DNA of 42,684 nt from JAEUTH01 sp039931675 (GCA_039931675.1 JBDTRM010000273.1:1-42684); one strand, 5' to 3'; counted from the first letter of the stretch, positions 23,641 to 33,632 are shown. Numbers and translations: made by a program. Notes: generated by a model from the sequence alone, not told the origin.

Positions 23641-26016
23641 ATGATAACTAACTTTCTCAAAATTGCTTTCCGGAATTTACTTCGGTATAAGTTTTTTTCC
23701 TTCATCAATATTTTTGGTCTTGCAATTGGCATTGCTTGCTGTACTGTAATTTTTCTTTTTGTAAATGATGAATTAAGTTATGACAAACACAATAAAGATG
23801 CCGATAGAATATATCGTGTGGTAAAAGATTTCGTGAATGATGACGGAACCAGTTTACCTGATGCCACCACCCCGCCAGCCCTTGCTATTGCAATGCAAAA
23901 TGAGATACCCGAAATTGAAACTGTGGTGCGTTTGTTTCCGGGGTGGGGAAGTAAATTTTATGTAAAGTGTGGAGAAAAGAAATTTTTAGAAGAAAATGTT
24001 TATCGTGCAGACAGCAGCATATTTGATGTGTTCACACTTTCGTTTGTGCAGGGCAATGCAAAAAATGCTTTCAGCCAATTGAAGGCAGTTGTGCTTACGG
24101 AGTCAACTGCAAAAAAATATTTTGGTAACGGGAATGCAATCGGAAAATCAATCGAAATTGACGAAATGGGCACGCATGTAATAACTGCAATCATCAAGGA
24201 TTTGCCACGCACCTCACATTTCAAATTTGACTTTTTAATTTCTACGCGAACTATCGGGGGCAACATAGATACTGACTGGGGCTTCTATAATTTTTATACT
24301 TATATTAAATTAAAACCTAACACTTCCATTGCTTCTGTGCTGCCTAAGATTAAATTGCTTTTTAAAAAATATAATGAAGGCAATAAAAATCTTTACTACG
24401 CACAGGCATTAACAGATATTCATCTTCATTCAAATCTTAAATGGGAATTGGAACCGAATAGTGACAACACATACATTCTTATTTTCATCACCATTGGTTT
24501 ATTCATCATTGTAATTGCAGGCATCAATTATGTAAATCTTTCCACCGCGCGCGCATCACTTCGCGCAAAAGAAATTGGAATCCGGAAAGTTGCCGGTGCA
24601 GCAAAAAATTCTTTGATACGGCAATTTCTTACAGAGTCTGTAATTATTGCAGTGCTTGCGTCCATAGTTGCTGTTGTTATTGCTCAGCTTGTTTTACCTG
24701 CAATCAATAACATTACTCATAAAGACCTTTCATTAATTTCTACACACAATTATTTTGTGTTTGCATTTCTTTTAATGGGAGCAATTGCAATTGGAATAAT
24801 CGCAGGTCTTTATCCTGCCCTTTATCTCTCTTCGTTTGAGCCTGCAAAAGTTTTGAAAGGATTTAAGCTGAACAATAAATACAATTTCAACCTACGAAAA
24901 GTTTTAGTGATTGTTCAATTCACTATTTCTATTGTGCTTATTGTTGGAACGCTCATCATCAACAGGCAGGTTGAATATATTCAATCAGCAAAGCTTGGTT
25001 TTGAGAAAGAACAGGTGATGATGATTCCTGATGTAGGTTATTTAAGTCGCTCCCAAATTCAATCTTTAAAAAATGAATTACTGCAATTGCCTGGTGTAAA
25101 AAAAGTTGCTTCAACAGATGGAATAATCGGTGGGCAAAACTGGACAAATAGTGTTCGGTCGAAAGGTTCGCAAAATTCATTGCTCTTAAATTTTCTTAAT
25201 GTTGATTATGATTTTATTGATGCATTAAATCTTTCACTAAAAGAAGGGCGAGGATTTTCCCCAAAGTTTATGGGCGATACAGCCGATGGTATTATCTTAA
25301 ATGAAACCGCTGTTAAACAGCTTGGTATTAAAGAGCCAGTGCTCGGCAAGCAAATTGTCTGGTCTGAAAATGATGATACAACGTATTATGCAAAAGTAAT
25401 TGGTGTGATAAAAGATTTTCATTTCACTTCGCTTCGCAGTGAGATAAAACCCTTCGCTTTTGTCACAGACCCTAACAGGCAATTCTATTTTGCTGCCAAG
25501 TTGAATGGAGATAATATTCAGAAAACAATTTCGCAGGTTCAAGCAGTGTGGAACAAAAGTGTTCCCGAAAGACCGTTTCAATATTTTTTTCTTGATGATA
25601 CTTATAACAAACTCTACCGGTCGGAACGGAATTTTCGCATTGTATTTTTATACATCACTGCACTTGCCATAATTATTGCATGTCTTGGTTTGTTTGGTTT
25701 AGCATCCTTCATGACTCAACAACGAGTTAAGGAAATAGGAATCCGTAAGGTGTTAGGCGCTTCAGTGAGCGGCATTGTTTCATTGCTTTCAAAGGATTTC
25801 CTAAAACTCATCTTGATAGCAGCCCTAATAGCATTTCCAGTTGCATGGTTTGCGATGCAGAAATGGCTGCAGGATTTTGCTTATCGCATACAAATCAATT
25901 GGTGGATATTTCTCGTTGCTGCACTTAGTGCATTAGTTATTGCTTTGCTCACAATCAGCTTTCAGGCAATAAAAGCAGCAATTGCAAATCCTGTGAAAAG
26001 TTTAAGGACAGAATAA
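23641..26016 (+). CDS. MacB/FtsX-type ABC permease 5 of 6
   Basis: A 791-residue paralogue closest by eye to permease 1: both start with a K-F/Y-x-S-F/I-N-x-FGL TM and have NDELSYDK after it. Contact motifs KEIGIRKVAGAA near 307 and KEIGIRKVLGAS near 695; tail AIANPVKSLRTE. It has a 22-base gap to permease 6. Confidence 0.9.
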   Translation: MITNFLKIAFRNLLRYKFFSFINIFGLAIGIACCTVIFLFVNDELSYDKHNKDADRIYRVVKDFVNDDGTSLPDATTPPALAIAMQNEIPEIETVVRLFPGWGSKFYVKCGEKKFLEENVYRADSSIFDVFTLSFVQGNAKNAFSQLKAVVLTESTAKKYFGNGNAIGKSIEIDEMGTHVITAIIKDLPRTSHFKFDFLISTRTIGGNIDTDWGFYNFYTYIKLKPNTSIASVLPKIKLLFKKYNEGNKNLYYAQALTDIHLHSNLKWELEPNSDNTYILIFITIGLFIIVIAGINYVNLSTARASLRAKEIGIRKVAGAAKNSLIRQFLTESVIIAVLASIVAVVIAQLVLPAINNITHKDLSLISTHNYFVFAFLLMGAIAIGIIAGLYPALYLSSFEPAKVLKGFKLNNKYNFNLRKVLVIVQFTISIVLIVGTLIINRQVEYIQSAKLGFEKEQVMMIPDVGYLSRSQIQSLKNELLQLPGVKKVASTDGIIGGQNWTNSVRSKGSQNSLLLNFLNVDYDFIDALNLSLKEGRGFSPKFMGDTADGIILNETAVKQLGIKEPVLGKQIVWSENDDTTYYAKVIGVIKDFHFTSLRSEIKPFAFVTDPNRQFYFAAKLNGDNIQKTISQVQAVWNKSVPERPFQYFFLDDTYNKLYRSERNFRIVFLYITALAIIIACLGLFGLASFMTQQRVKEIGIRKVLGASVSGIVSLLSKDFLKLILIAALIAFPVAWFAMQKWLQDFAYRIQINWWIFLVAALSALVIALLTISFQAIKAAIANPVKSLRTE

Positions 26017-26038
26017 ATTAAATTTAAAAAAGAAAAAA

Positions 26039-28462
26039 ATGATAACTCATTATATAAAAATAGCCATCCGGAATCTCACAAGACAAAAGGGATTGACACT
26101 CATCAATATTCTTGGTTTATCAATCGGGCTGGCATGCTTTACACTTTTTATGTTGTATGCATTGAACGAATTCAACTACGACCGTTTTCACAAAAATGCT
26201 GATAATATTTTCAGAGCATATCGTTGGAGACAACCAATGAATGGGGAAGATGCAAGTGGAGATTCTTTCATGCCGATGCCTCTCGGGCCTGCTATGAAAC
26301 AGGATTTGCCAGGTGTTGTAAATTTTATCCGGATGCAGGAATCCTGGGGCAAGAGTTTTATTAAAACAGAAAATAATGTGATGCGAATTGGAGTTGCCTA
26401 CGCTGATCCGGAGTTTTTTGATGTGTTTTCATTTCATCTTTTGTATGGAAATCCTGCACAAGCATTGAGGGGCACACACAGTGTTGTGCTCACGAAAGCA
26501 ACAGCAATAAAAATATTTGGCAATGAAAATGCAGTTGGCAAAACACTCCAAATAAAAACGGATACGGAGTTTGAATCTTTTACTGTAAATGGAGTATGCG
26601 AAAACATTCCTTCCAACTCTTCCATAAAATTTGAAATCCTCGGTAATTATTTATTTCTAACCGAAACAGAATCCGGCAAAAGGTTAATGAACAACTGGCA
26701 TCGTTCTGCGTACCAAACATACATTCAATTGCAGCCCGGCTCATCATTGGCATACGATGAAACAACTCTTCAAAACCTTTACAACAAATATCATTCGGAC
26801 GATTTAGCTGAAATGAAAAAAAAGGGGAAGTTGAAAGGAAATGAATCACCCGTTACTTATAAACTGCAACCACTTCGCGATATTCATACCAATACAAAAA
26901 TCAATGGCGAAGTTGATCCAAAGAATATCTGGATACTGCTAACTATTGCAGCAGGCGTTTTGCTGATAGCATGTATAAATTTTACAACGCTTGCCATCGG
27001 ACGTTCGGCAGGTAGGGCAAAAGAAGTCGGTATCAGAAAAGTTGTTGGCGGGGGAAAGAAAAGTCTTGTGCTTCAATTTCTTACGGAGGCAATTTTACTG
27101 AGCATTATTTCAATGCTCATCGGATTGCTGTTGGCGCAATTATTTTTACCCTGGTTCAATCAACTATCATCAAGTGAGATTGCATTTTCATTTACTCAGT
27201 TTCCGGAATTGACCTGGGTTTTGATTGCACTCACTTTAATTGTGGGTGTCATTGCCGGAAGTTATCCTGCCTTTGTTCTATCTGCATTTAAACCAATCGA
27301 AGTATTGAAGAGTAAGTTGCGTCTCGGTGGTTCCAACTTTTTTACAAAGTCTTTGGTAACGCTTCAGTTTATGCTTTCTGTCGGACTCATCATTTCTACT
27401 TTCATCATACTTCAACAGCTTAATTTTATGCGTTCAAAGAATCCTGGATTCAATAAAGAAAATGTAATTGTTGTTGATGCATCTGGCATGAATACCAAAA
27501 AAATATATCCGTTATTCAGCCATGCACTTCAATCACATCCTGAAGTAAAAGGCGTTGCCAGTGCAGAGTTGGGATTGGGTGGAGAAACAGGATGGAGCAG
27601 TTCATCATTTGACTATAAGGGACGACACAAAAATGTTTACGAATATTTTATTGACCCGGATTATTTACATGTAATGGATATTAAATTATTGGCAGGAAGA
27701 AATTTTGATCACAGCATTTCTGATGATACAGTTCATTCTGTAATTGTTAATGAAGCTATGGTTCGTGATTTCGGATGGACTTTGCAGAATGCTGTTGGTC
27801 AACAATTAACAGGTTACGGGGAAAATTTCAATCCTGTGGTAATTGGGGTTATAAAAGATTTTCATTTCAGGCCCTTCAGCGAAAAGGTGGAGCCGCAAAT
27901 GTTTCAACAGTTTTCCGGTTATCTTTCATTTAAATATTTTGTTCGCATTCAACCCGGTGAACCATCGAAGTCAATTACCATTCTTCAAAATGAGTGGCAA
28001 AAAATTGCACCTGAATTTCCATTCAAGTACAGTTTTTTAGATCAGGATCTTGATCGATTTTATAAATCGGAAGCGCGTTGGGCAGCGATAGTTGGATGCG
28101 CAGGCGGCATTTCAATTTTTCTTGCATGCCTTGGATTGCTTGGTTTGGCAGCACTTGCAGTGATTAACAGAACTAAAGAAATCGGTATAAGAAAAGTCTT
28201 GGGCGCATCAGTAACAAACATTGTGAAAATTCTTTCAATAGACTTTGTACGCCTTGTAATAATTGCATTAATCATAGCAACACCGGTTTCATGGTATTTC
28301 ATGAATCAATGGTTACAGGATTTTGCGTACAGGATAAATATAAGCTGGTGGATATTTGTAATCAGTGGCTTGATTGCTATCACCATTTCGGTTCTCACAG
28401 TCAGCATACATACTGTGAAAGCCGCTGTTGCAAATCCTGTGAAATCATTACGAACTGAATAA
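26039..28462 (+). CDS. MacB/FtsX-type ABC permease 6 of 6
   Basis: An 807-residue paralogue. N-terminal TM near 18-40 (LTLINILGLSIGLACFTLFM), contact motifs KEVGIRKVVGGG near 325 and KEIGIRKVLGAS near 710, tail AVANPVKSLRTE. It is followed after 11 bases by the second ATPase gene, so the array is flanked by an ATPase at each end. Confidence 0.9.
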   Translation: MITHYIKIAIRNLTRQKGLTLINILGLSIGLACFTLFMLYALNEFNYDRFHKNADNIFRAYRWRQPMNGEDASGDSFMPMPLGPAMKQDLPGVVNFIRMQESWGKSFIKTENNVMRIGVAYADPEFFDVFSFHLLYGNPAQALRGTHSVVLTKATAIKIFGNENAVGKTLQIKTDTEFESFTVNGVCENIPSNSSIKFEILGNYLFLTETESGKRLMNNWHRSAYQTYIQLQPGSSLAYDETTLQNLYNKYHSDDLAEMKKKGKLKGNESPVTYKLQPLRDIHTNTKINGEVDPKNIWILLTIAAGVLLIACINFTTLAIGRSAGRAKEVGIRKVVGGGKKSLVLQFLTEAILLSIISMLIGLLLAQLFLPWFNQLSSSEIAFSFTQFPELTWVLIALTLIVGVIAGSYPAFVLSAFKPIEVLKSKLRLGGSNFFTKSLVTLQFMLSVGLIISTFIILQQLNFMRSKNPGFNKENVIVVDASGMNTKKIYPLFSHALQSHPEVKGVASAELGLGGETGWSSSSFDYKGRHKNVYEYFIDPDYLHVMDIKLLAGRNFDHSISDDTVHSVIVNEAMVRDFGWTLQNAVGQQLTGYGENFNPVVIGVIKDFHFRPFSEKVEPQMFQQFSGYLSFKYFVRIQPGEPSKSITILQNEWQKIAPEFPFKYSFLDQDLDRFYKSEARWAAIVGCAGGISIFLACLGLLGLAALAVINRTKEIGIRKVLGASVTNIVKILSIDFVRLVIIALIIATPVSWYFMNQWLQDFAYRINISWWIFVISGLIAITISVLTVSIHTVKAAVANPVKSLRTE

Positions 28463-28473
28463 CAAACTTATCA

Positions 28474-29148
28474 ATGATAGAACTTAAAAACATTTCAAAA
28501 TATTATAACGCAGGCGGTAAACCAAATTATGTGCTGTCTGGTCTTAACCTTGAGGTACAGAAAGGTGAATTCATTTCCATTATGGGGCCTTCAGGTTCGG
28601 GCAAGTCAACATTGCTGAATGTAATCGGTATGTTGGATGACCCTTCGGGAGGTGAATATTTTTTTAATGGAGATGCTGTGCATGGGCTGAAAGAAAAACA
28701 GCGTTCACAGCTTTACAAAAAATATATTGGTTTTGTTTTCCAGGCTTATCATCTTATTGATGAGTTGACTGTTTATGAAAATATTGAAACTCCTCTTTTG
28801 TACCAGGATGTAAAATCTTCTGAACGAAAAGCAATGGTTGCAGATGTGCTTGACAAATTTCAGATTGTAGGCAAGAAAGATTTATTTCCAACGCAGTTGT
28901 CAGGCGGACAGCAACAGATTGTGGGTATTGCCCGCGCTTTAATTGCGCGACCTGAATTATTATTAGCTGATGAGCCAACAGGCAATCTTAATTCAAAACA
29001 GGGAGAAGAAGTGATGGAACTTTTTAAAAAATTAAATGCAGAGGGGGTTACAATTATCCAGGTTACACATTCAGAAAAAAATGCCGGTTATGCATCTCGT
29101 ACTATTCATCTGCTAGACGGAAGGATTGAAAAGGAAACAAATGTTTAG
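28474..29148 (+). CDS. MacB-like ABC ATPase 2, with altered signature and D-loop
   Basis: A 224-residue LolD/MacB-type ATPase. Walker A GPSGSGKST is at 38-46, the Q-loop is in FVFQAYH, the signature LSGGQQQ at 142-148, Walker B LLLADE at 162-167 and the H-loop His in VTHSEKN. Two departures from the family: the signature continues IVGIARAL instead of RVAIARAL, and the D-loop reads NLN in place of NLD. Both residues sit at the ATP-sandwich interface, so activity may be reduced or may need pairing with the first ATPase. It is the last gene of the operon. The 177 bases to the next gene hold nothing clear. Confidence 0.88.
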   Translation: MIELKNISKYYNAGGKPNYVLSGLNLEVQKGEFISIMGPSGSGKSTLLNVIGMLDDPSGGEYFFNGDAVHGLKEKQRSQLYKKYIGFVFQAYHLIDELTVYENIETPLLYQDVKSSERKAMVADVLDKFQIVGKKDLFPTQLSGGQQQIVGIARALIARPELLLADEPTGNLNSKQGEEVMELFKKLNAEGVTIIQVTHSEKNAGYASRTIHLLDGRIEKETNV

Positions 29149-29325
29149 TTAAGAACTTTAACCCTTACCATATAGGTTGCATGTTTATAGAATCCCGTAG
29201 TTATACAATAACATAAATTATCTTTCAAATTGCCGGTTTACGAAAAGTAACGATTAATCCTTTTAATCAGTTATCCTTTGTCTAACGCATATTATAAACA
29301 TAAAATAAATTACCCATTTCGCATT

Positions 29326-29820
29326 TCAAAAAGGCAAATCACCTTCCGGCAAATCGTTATTCATATTGTCGTCAGAATACTGAAAATCTTTGCAATCACA
29401 ATACTCCTGAAAAGGACAGGAAGGCGGGTCGTAATTGCAAAACTCAAAAGTCATAAAGCCGCTGTTTACAATTTCGGTTTTTTCATCGAGTACACTTATA
29501 AGCAATGAATAATACTTTGCAGGCGGAATTTTTTCTGGTATGGCTGTGCCTAAATTCCAGGAAAACAATAATTGATTGAATGCCCTGATGATTTGGTTCA
29601 ATTGTTTTTTATTAAGCTGTTCAGCAGGCGGGAATTGTTCTTTTTGCAATCCGCAGTAATAGCTGAATGTATGCACAGGTTCATGTTCAAGCCAGCGTTC
29701 TACTTCTGCAATATAGTCTTCAAAAGTTTCCTCTTTTGGGGTGCTCACATCAGATTCATCATGCTCTGGTCTTTGTGCATTGGCAATATCTTCGAGGAGG
29801 TAGTTGATGTATGATTGCAT
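29326..29820 (-). CDS. Unrecognised protein with a C-terminal Cys cluster
   Basis: A 164-residue soluble protein I do not recognise by name. The N-terminal third is acidic; the middle has PPAEQLNKKQLNQIIRAF and FSWNLGTAIPEKIPP. Near residues 127-145 it has four Cys in FCNYDPPSCPF and QEYCDCKDF (spacing C-x6-C-x5-C-x-C), which could bind a metal. There is no signal peptide. It lies between the transport operon (opposite strand) and the histidine kinase (same strand, 173 bases further upstream), with no tight coupling to either. Confidence 0.6.
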   Translation of the reverse strand: MQSYINYLLEDIANAQRPEHDESDVSTPKEETFEDYIAEVERWLEHEPVHTFSYYCGLQKEQFPPAEQLNKKQLNQIIRAFNQLLFSWNLGTAIPEKIPPAKYYSLLISVLDEKTEIVNSGFMTFEFCNYDPPSCPFQEYCDCKDFQYSDDNMNNDLPEGDLPF

Positions 29821-29993
29821 GTCTGAACTATGATTTTTTTGATTCGTTTGATTTCTCTGATTTTTGTTTTTCTTCTGTCCTTACAGGTTCAAAGTTTGCA
29901 ATTTTTCTACTGTGAACGCGCTTACTCTTAATCTCTTGTTGTCAACTTCGGGTTCTTAAGCGGGGTAAAATTGAAAATGAAACCAATATTTAA

Positions 29994-31346
29994 TTATGAA
30001 ATAAACTGCAATGTAAATAGCGTTCCTTTTCCTTCAATAGATTGAACGCGGATAGTTCCTTTATGCATCATCATAATTTGCTTGCAAAGACTTAGACCGA
30101 TTCCTGTTCCGTTTTTTTTTGAAGTATAAAAGGGAATAAAAATTTTATCTAATTGTTCAGGCGAAATACCTGTTCCGTTATCGGCAACTTTAATGATTAC
30201 CTTTTTGTTTTCTGTTTCTTCTGCCGAAAGAATTATTTTCGGACTCACAGCATCTTTTACTGCATCAATTGCATTGGTCATAAGATTAATCATAACCTGT
30301 TCAATCAGGTTACTGTCGGCATTTAACTGTAGGTTAGTTTCTCTTAAAAATATTTCCAGCTCAATATTCTTTTGTTCAAGAGTGGGCTGCATAAGCCTGT
30401 GAAGATTTTCAAAAATATTTCTTACATAAACCGTGGTGAGATTTAACCTTGAAATTTTATTGAGATTACGATACGTTTCAGCAAACTTCAGCAAGCCTTC
30501 GCTGCGCCTTTTAATGGTATCAATACCCAATTGCATATCCTCATAAATAACGGTTGCATTTTCTTCGCCTGCTGAAGTTGCAAGATGCAAGCGGTTTTTC
30601 AAGGTATCGGCAAGAGAAGAAATAGGCGCTATTGAATTCATGATTTCATGCGTCATCACGCTTAATAACTTTTGCCAGGCATTCGCTTCATTTTCATCAA
30701 GCACCTCATTGATATTCTGAAATGCAACTATTTTAAAAACTTTTCCTTCAATCTGGAATGCAGTTGCCGTAAGCAATATTTTAAATATCCCTTTCTCTTT
30801 CGTAATCTCCACTACCCTATTTTCATGCATGCGTAACGATAGCACATCGCGATACAACCCGGCAAATTTCTTTTCAAGTGAATGAATGGTTTTGAGGTAA
30901 GGAATACCCAGCAGGTTTTTAAATGAATCATTCATCCAGCCTATTGCACCTGTTTCCTGCTCGTAAGAAAGAATGGCAGTATCCACCATTTCAAGAATCT
31001 TTTGCAGGTACTGGTATTGGGTTTCTCTTTCTTTACTTATCACTTTAAGTGTGGAATTAATATCATTGAAGCCTTTACGTAAAGGTTCCAGTTCGGCAGG
31101 TGCGTGTTTAACATCATAGTTGCGCGAAAAATCCCTGTAATGTGCTGACTCTGCAAATTCTTCTACCTCCTTTTGTATCCGTAAATAATAACGGTACAGG
31201 TCAATCAACTGCAAAATAATAATTATGCAGATTGCAATAAGCAGGGTATGCATTTCCCTTGCAAGCAAATATGCTGCACAACAGAAAGCGACTACCAGCA
31301 GCGATAGCCTGAGAAGAATTTTTTTATCGCTTCGTTTAAATATCAT
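29994..31346 (-). CDS. Membrane sensor histidine kinase (NtrB/NtrY-like)
   Basis: About 450 residues from the ATG at 31346, which overlaps the end of the regulator gene by 11 bases; a start 14 codons earlier is possible but would overlap more. Two TM helices (about 10-27 and 32-48) are followed by a linker, a PAS-like domain (about 100-210), the phospho-acceptor His233 in MTHEIMNSIAP, then the ATPase domain with QVMINLMTNAIDAV (N box), DNGTGISPEQ (G1) and GTGIGLSL (G2). There is almost no periplasmic sensor loop, so it probably senses within the membrane or cytoplasm. It should phosphorylate the co-encoded NtrC-type regulator. Confidence 0.92.
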   Translation of the reverse strand: MIFKRSDKKILLRLSLLVVAFCCAAYLLAREMHTLLIAICIIIILQLIDLYRYYLRIQKEVEEFAESAHYRDFSRNYDVKHAPAELEPLRKGFNDINSTLKVISKERETQYQYLQKILEMVDTAILSYEQETGAIGWMNDSFKNLLGIPYLKTIHSLEKKFAGLYRDVLSLRMHENRVVEITKEKGIFKILLTATAFQIEGKVFKIVAFQNINEVLDENEANAWQKLLSVMTHEIMNSIAPISSLADTLKNRLHLATSAGEENATVIYEDMQLGIDTIKRRSEGLLKFAETYRNLNKISRLNLTTVYVRNIFENLHRLMQPTLEQKNIELEIFLRETNLQLNADSNLIEQVMINLMTNAIDAVKDAVSPKIILSAEETENKKVIIKVADNGTGISPEQLDKIFIPFYTSKKNGTGIGLSLCKQIMMMHKGTIRVQSIEGKGTLFTLQFIS

Positions 31347-32694
31347 ATTTGTTAAGTCTCCTGTAAAGTGCTGTACGGGTAATGCCAAGCTCTTTTGCAG
31401 CCTTGGTGATATTCCCGTTATGCTTTTCTATTACACGTGTTATCGTATTACGTTCTACAGAACTAAGTTTTAGTTCTCCTTCGCTTTCAGCGAGGTGATG
31501 TCCTGATTCAATAGTTGAAAATATAAGGTCGGCAGCATTTAGTTCATCCCCTTCTGACATAATAACTGCGCGTTCAATTGTGTATTGCAGCTCACGCACA
31601 TTACCAGGAAAGCTATATGTTTTGAGCTTATCAAGCGCACTCTTATCCAAAGACAAAACAGGTTTCATATATTTCTCACAATAGATACCCGTAAAATGTT
31701 TTGCAAGTAAAAGCACATCTTCCTCTCGCTTGCGTAATGGCGGAACTATAATTTCAATTGTATTAATACGATAAATTAAATCCTTGCGAAAACGCGATTC
31801 ATTAGCCAGTTCCTGCATCGCAAGATTAGTGGCACAGATAAGGCGGATGTTTATAGGTATTGGTTCGTTGGTTCCTAATTTTATTATTTGCCTGTTTTGC
31901 AATACCGATAAAAGTTTTGCCTGCTGCTGCAAATTGATGTTGCCGATTTCATCAAGAAATAAAGTGCCGCCATCAGCAGCTTCAAAAAAACCTGTGCGGT
32001 CAGTTTTAGCATCAGTAAAAGCACCTTTGCGGTGACCGAATAATTCACTTTCAAAAAGTGATTCTGTAAGCGAACCGATATCCACTTTAATATATGGCTT
32101 CGCATTTCGCATCGAATTATTATGAATCGCTTTTGCAAGCAAATCTTTACCTGTTCCGTTTTCTCCAAGTATTAAAACATTTGCATCTGTGGGAGCGATT
32201 TTTTCAATCTTGTAAAAAATATCTTTCATCGCCTGCGATTCACCGATCAAGTCATTGCCCTGAATTGAAACTCTGGATGAAACAGTACCTGCCGCTTTTT
32301 TTCTGCCCTTTTGTTCGAGTAATTCCTGAATGGTAAGAAGCAACTTTTCATTGTGCCAGGGTTTTACAATAAAATCATCGGCACCTTCTTTCAACGAACG
32401 CACTGCAATATCAACTCCTCCATAAGCAGTTATCATAACTACTGCAATACCCGGATGCAGATCTTTGATCTTCCTCAACCAGAAAAAACCTTCATTACCT
32501 GTATTAACTGAACTCGTGAAATTCATATCGAGCAATACCAAATCATAATCCTGTTTAGACAATTGCAAGCGAAGATTCTCAGGATTCTTTTCTGTAACTA
32601 CATTGTGCACTTCGGTCTTCAGTAAAAGCTTCACAGCAGTAAGAACATCCTGGTCATCGTCAATCACTAATATGTTTGCCTGTTTTAATTTCAT
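31336..32694 (-). CDS. Sigma-54-dependent NtrC-family response regulator
   Basis: A 452-residue regulator with three domains. The receiver (1-125) has the acidic pair at D12-D13-D14 and phospho-acceptor Asp56 in VLLDMNF. The AAA+ domain (about 150-385) has Walker A GENGTGKDLL, Walker B GGTLFLDEI and the sigma-54 contact loop. The Fis-type HTH is at the end (GNITKAAKELGITRTALYRR). The contact loop reads GAFTDA instead of GAFTGA. It is the first gene of a two-gene operon with the kinase. Regulators of this kind in Bacteroidota often sit next to MacB/FtsX arrays, so control of the operon at 11803-29148 is the best guess. A weak -7-like box lies at 32715-32722. Confidence 0.95.
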   Translation of the reverse strand: MKLKQANILVIDDDQDVLTAVKLLLKTEVHNVVTEKNPENLRLQLSKQDYDLVLLDMNFTSSVNTGNEGFFWLRKIKDLHPGIAVVMITAYGGVDIAVRSLKEGADDFIVKPWHNEKLLLTIQELLEQKGRKKAAGTVSSRVSIQGNDLIGESQAMKDIFYKIEKIAPTDANVLILGENGTGKDLLAKAIHNNSMRNAKPYIKVDIGSLTESLFESELFGHRKGAFTDAKTDRTGFFEAADGGTLFLDEIGNINLQQQAKLLSVLQNRQIIKLGTNEPIPINIRLICATNLAMQELANESRFRKDLIYRINTIEIIVPPLRKREEDVLLLAKHFTGIYCEKYMKPVLSLDKSALDKLKTYSFPGNVRELQYTIERAVIMSEGDELNAADLIFSTIESGHHLAESEGELKLSSVERNTITRVIEKHNGNITKAAKELGITRTALYRRLNKYDI

Positions 32695-32840
32695 AAGAAC
32701 GTTTATATCCGTTCCAAAGTAAAAGAATTATTGCAATTCATTGTTGTATGGCTGAATTAATTTTATCCATTTCTAAAATAAAAAACGGAAATCATAAAAC
32801 ATCAATGCTTCTAAATCGTTTATGCAAATCACAAACATAA

Positions 32841-33566
32841 ATGATGGGCATCACTTTAGATAATTCTGTTTTCAATTTTATAAAATCTGTTCGGGCATTT
32901 CCATTTAACTTATTTGCTGCCAAAATGATTTTTATTTCGATAATATTTTTTTTTCTTATTCCGCAGGCATCGGTAATTGGCGCTGATGATTGGGTGCTTA
33001 AAAAAGAAAAAGATGGAATAAGAGTTTATATGCGCAGTGTAGCAGGTACAGAAATCAAAGAAATACGTGCAAATTTTTTTTTGAAATCCTCATTAAATTC
33101 AGTAATGGCCTTGCTTAAGGATGTGCCTGCTTATAAAGAATGGATTTATCGCTGTAAGGAAGTTGCATTGTTGAACCAACCTAACCAAAATGAGATTTAC
33201 TATTACCAGCAAACTTTAGCACCCTGGCCCGTAACTAATCGCGACCTTATTGTACACTCTCATTGGAAACAGGATGAGGCGAGTAAAATTATTTATATTA
33301 ACGGTAAGTGTATGCCCGACTATATTCCTGAAAAGGATGGTGTTGTAAGAATCAGGAATTTTTCAAATTCGTGGAAACTTACGCCCATGCAAAATGGAAT
33401 GGTGGAGATTGATTACCAGATTAGTGTTGATCCTGCAGGACTTATTCCTGTTTGGCTTGTGAACCTGACTGTTGCAGAAGGTCCCTATCAAACCTGCTTG
33501 AATCTTATCAAAACCATAAATAATCCAAAGTATAAAGCGAGTACTGGAATTGTGGAGGAGCCTTGA
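32841..33566 (+). CDS. START/SRPBCC-domain lipid-binding protein, exported
   Basis: A 241-residue protein. A hydrophobic segment at 29-48 (MIFISIIFFFLIPQASVIGA) looks like a signal peptide core; translation may start at the first ATG, giving a long basic n-region, or at Met29 (32925). The rest is a START domain: DGIRVYMRSV, EIRANFFLKSS, the WIYRCKEVALL strand, the conserved APWPVTNRDLIVHS near 133-146, and a C-terminal helix (AEGPYQTCLNLIKTI). START domains bind lipids or sterols in a deep pocket. It is transcribed away from the two-component genes from a shared 146-bp intergenic region and appears to be monocistronic. Confidence 0.82.
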   Translation: MMGITLDNSVFNFIKSVRAFPFNLFAAKMIFISIIFFFLIPQASVIGADDWVLKKEKDGIRVYMRSVAGTEIKEIRANFFLKSSLNSVMALLKDVPAYKEWIYRCKEVALLNQPNQNEIYYYQQTLAPWPVTNRDLIVHSHWKQDEASKIIYINGKCMPDYIPEKDGVVRIRNFSNSWKLTPMQNGMVEIDYQISVDPAGLIPVWLVNLTVAEGPYQTCLNLIKTINNPKYKASTGIVEEP

Positions 33567-33632
33567 ATAAGGTCATAAGGTTAGTGTTTGGAGGATTGAT
33601 TTTTCTGATAAGGTTTTTTTATTCGTGTGTAT

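Noticed and set aside
29149..29325. Possible tRNA or riboswitch after the transport operon
   Set aside because: A weak TAACGATTAA...TTAATCAGTTA pairing is present but no cloverleaf or known aptamer pattern.
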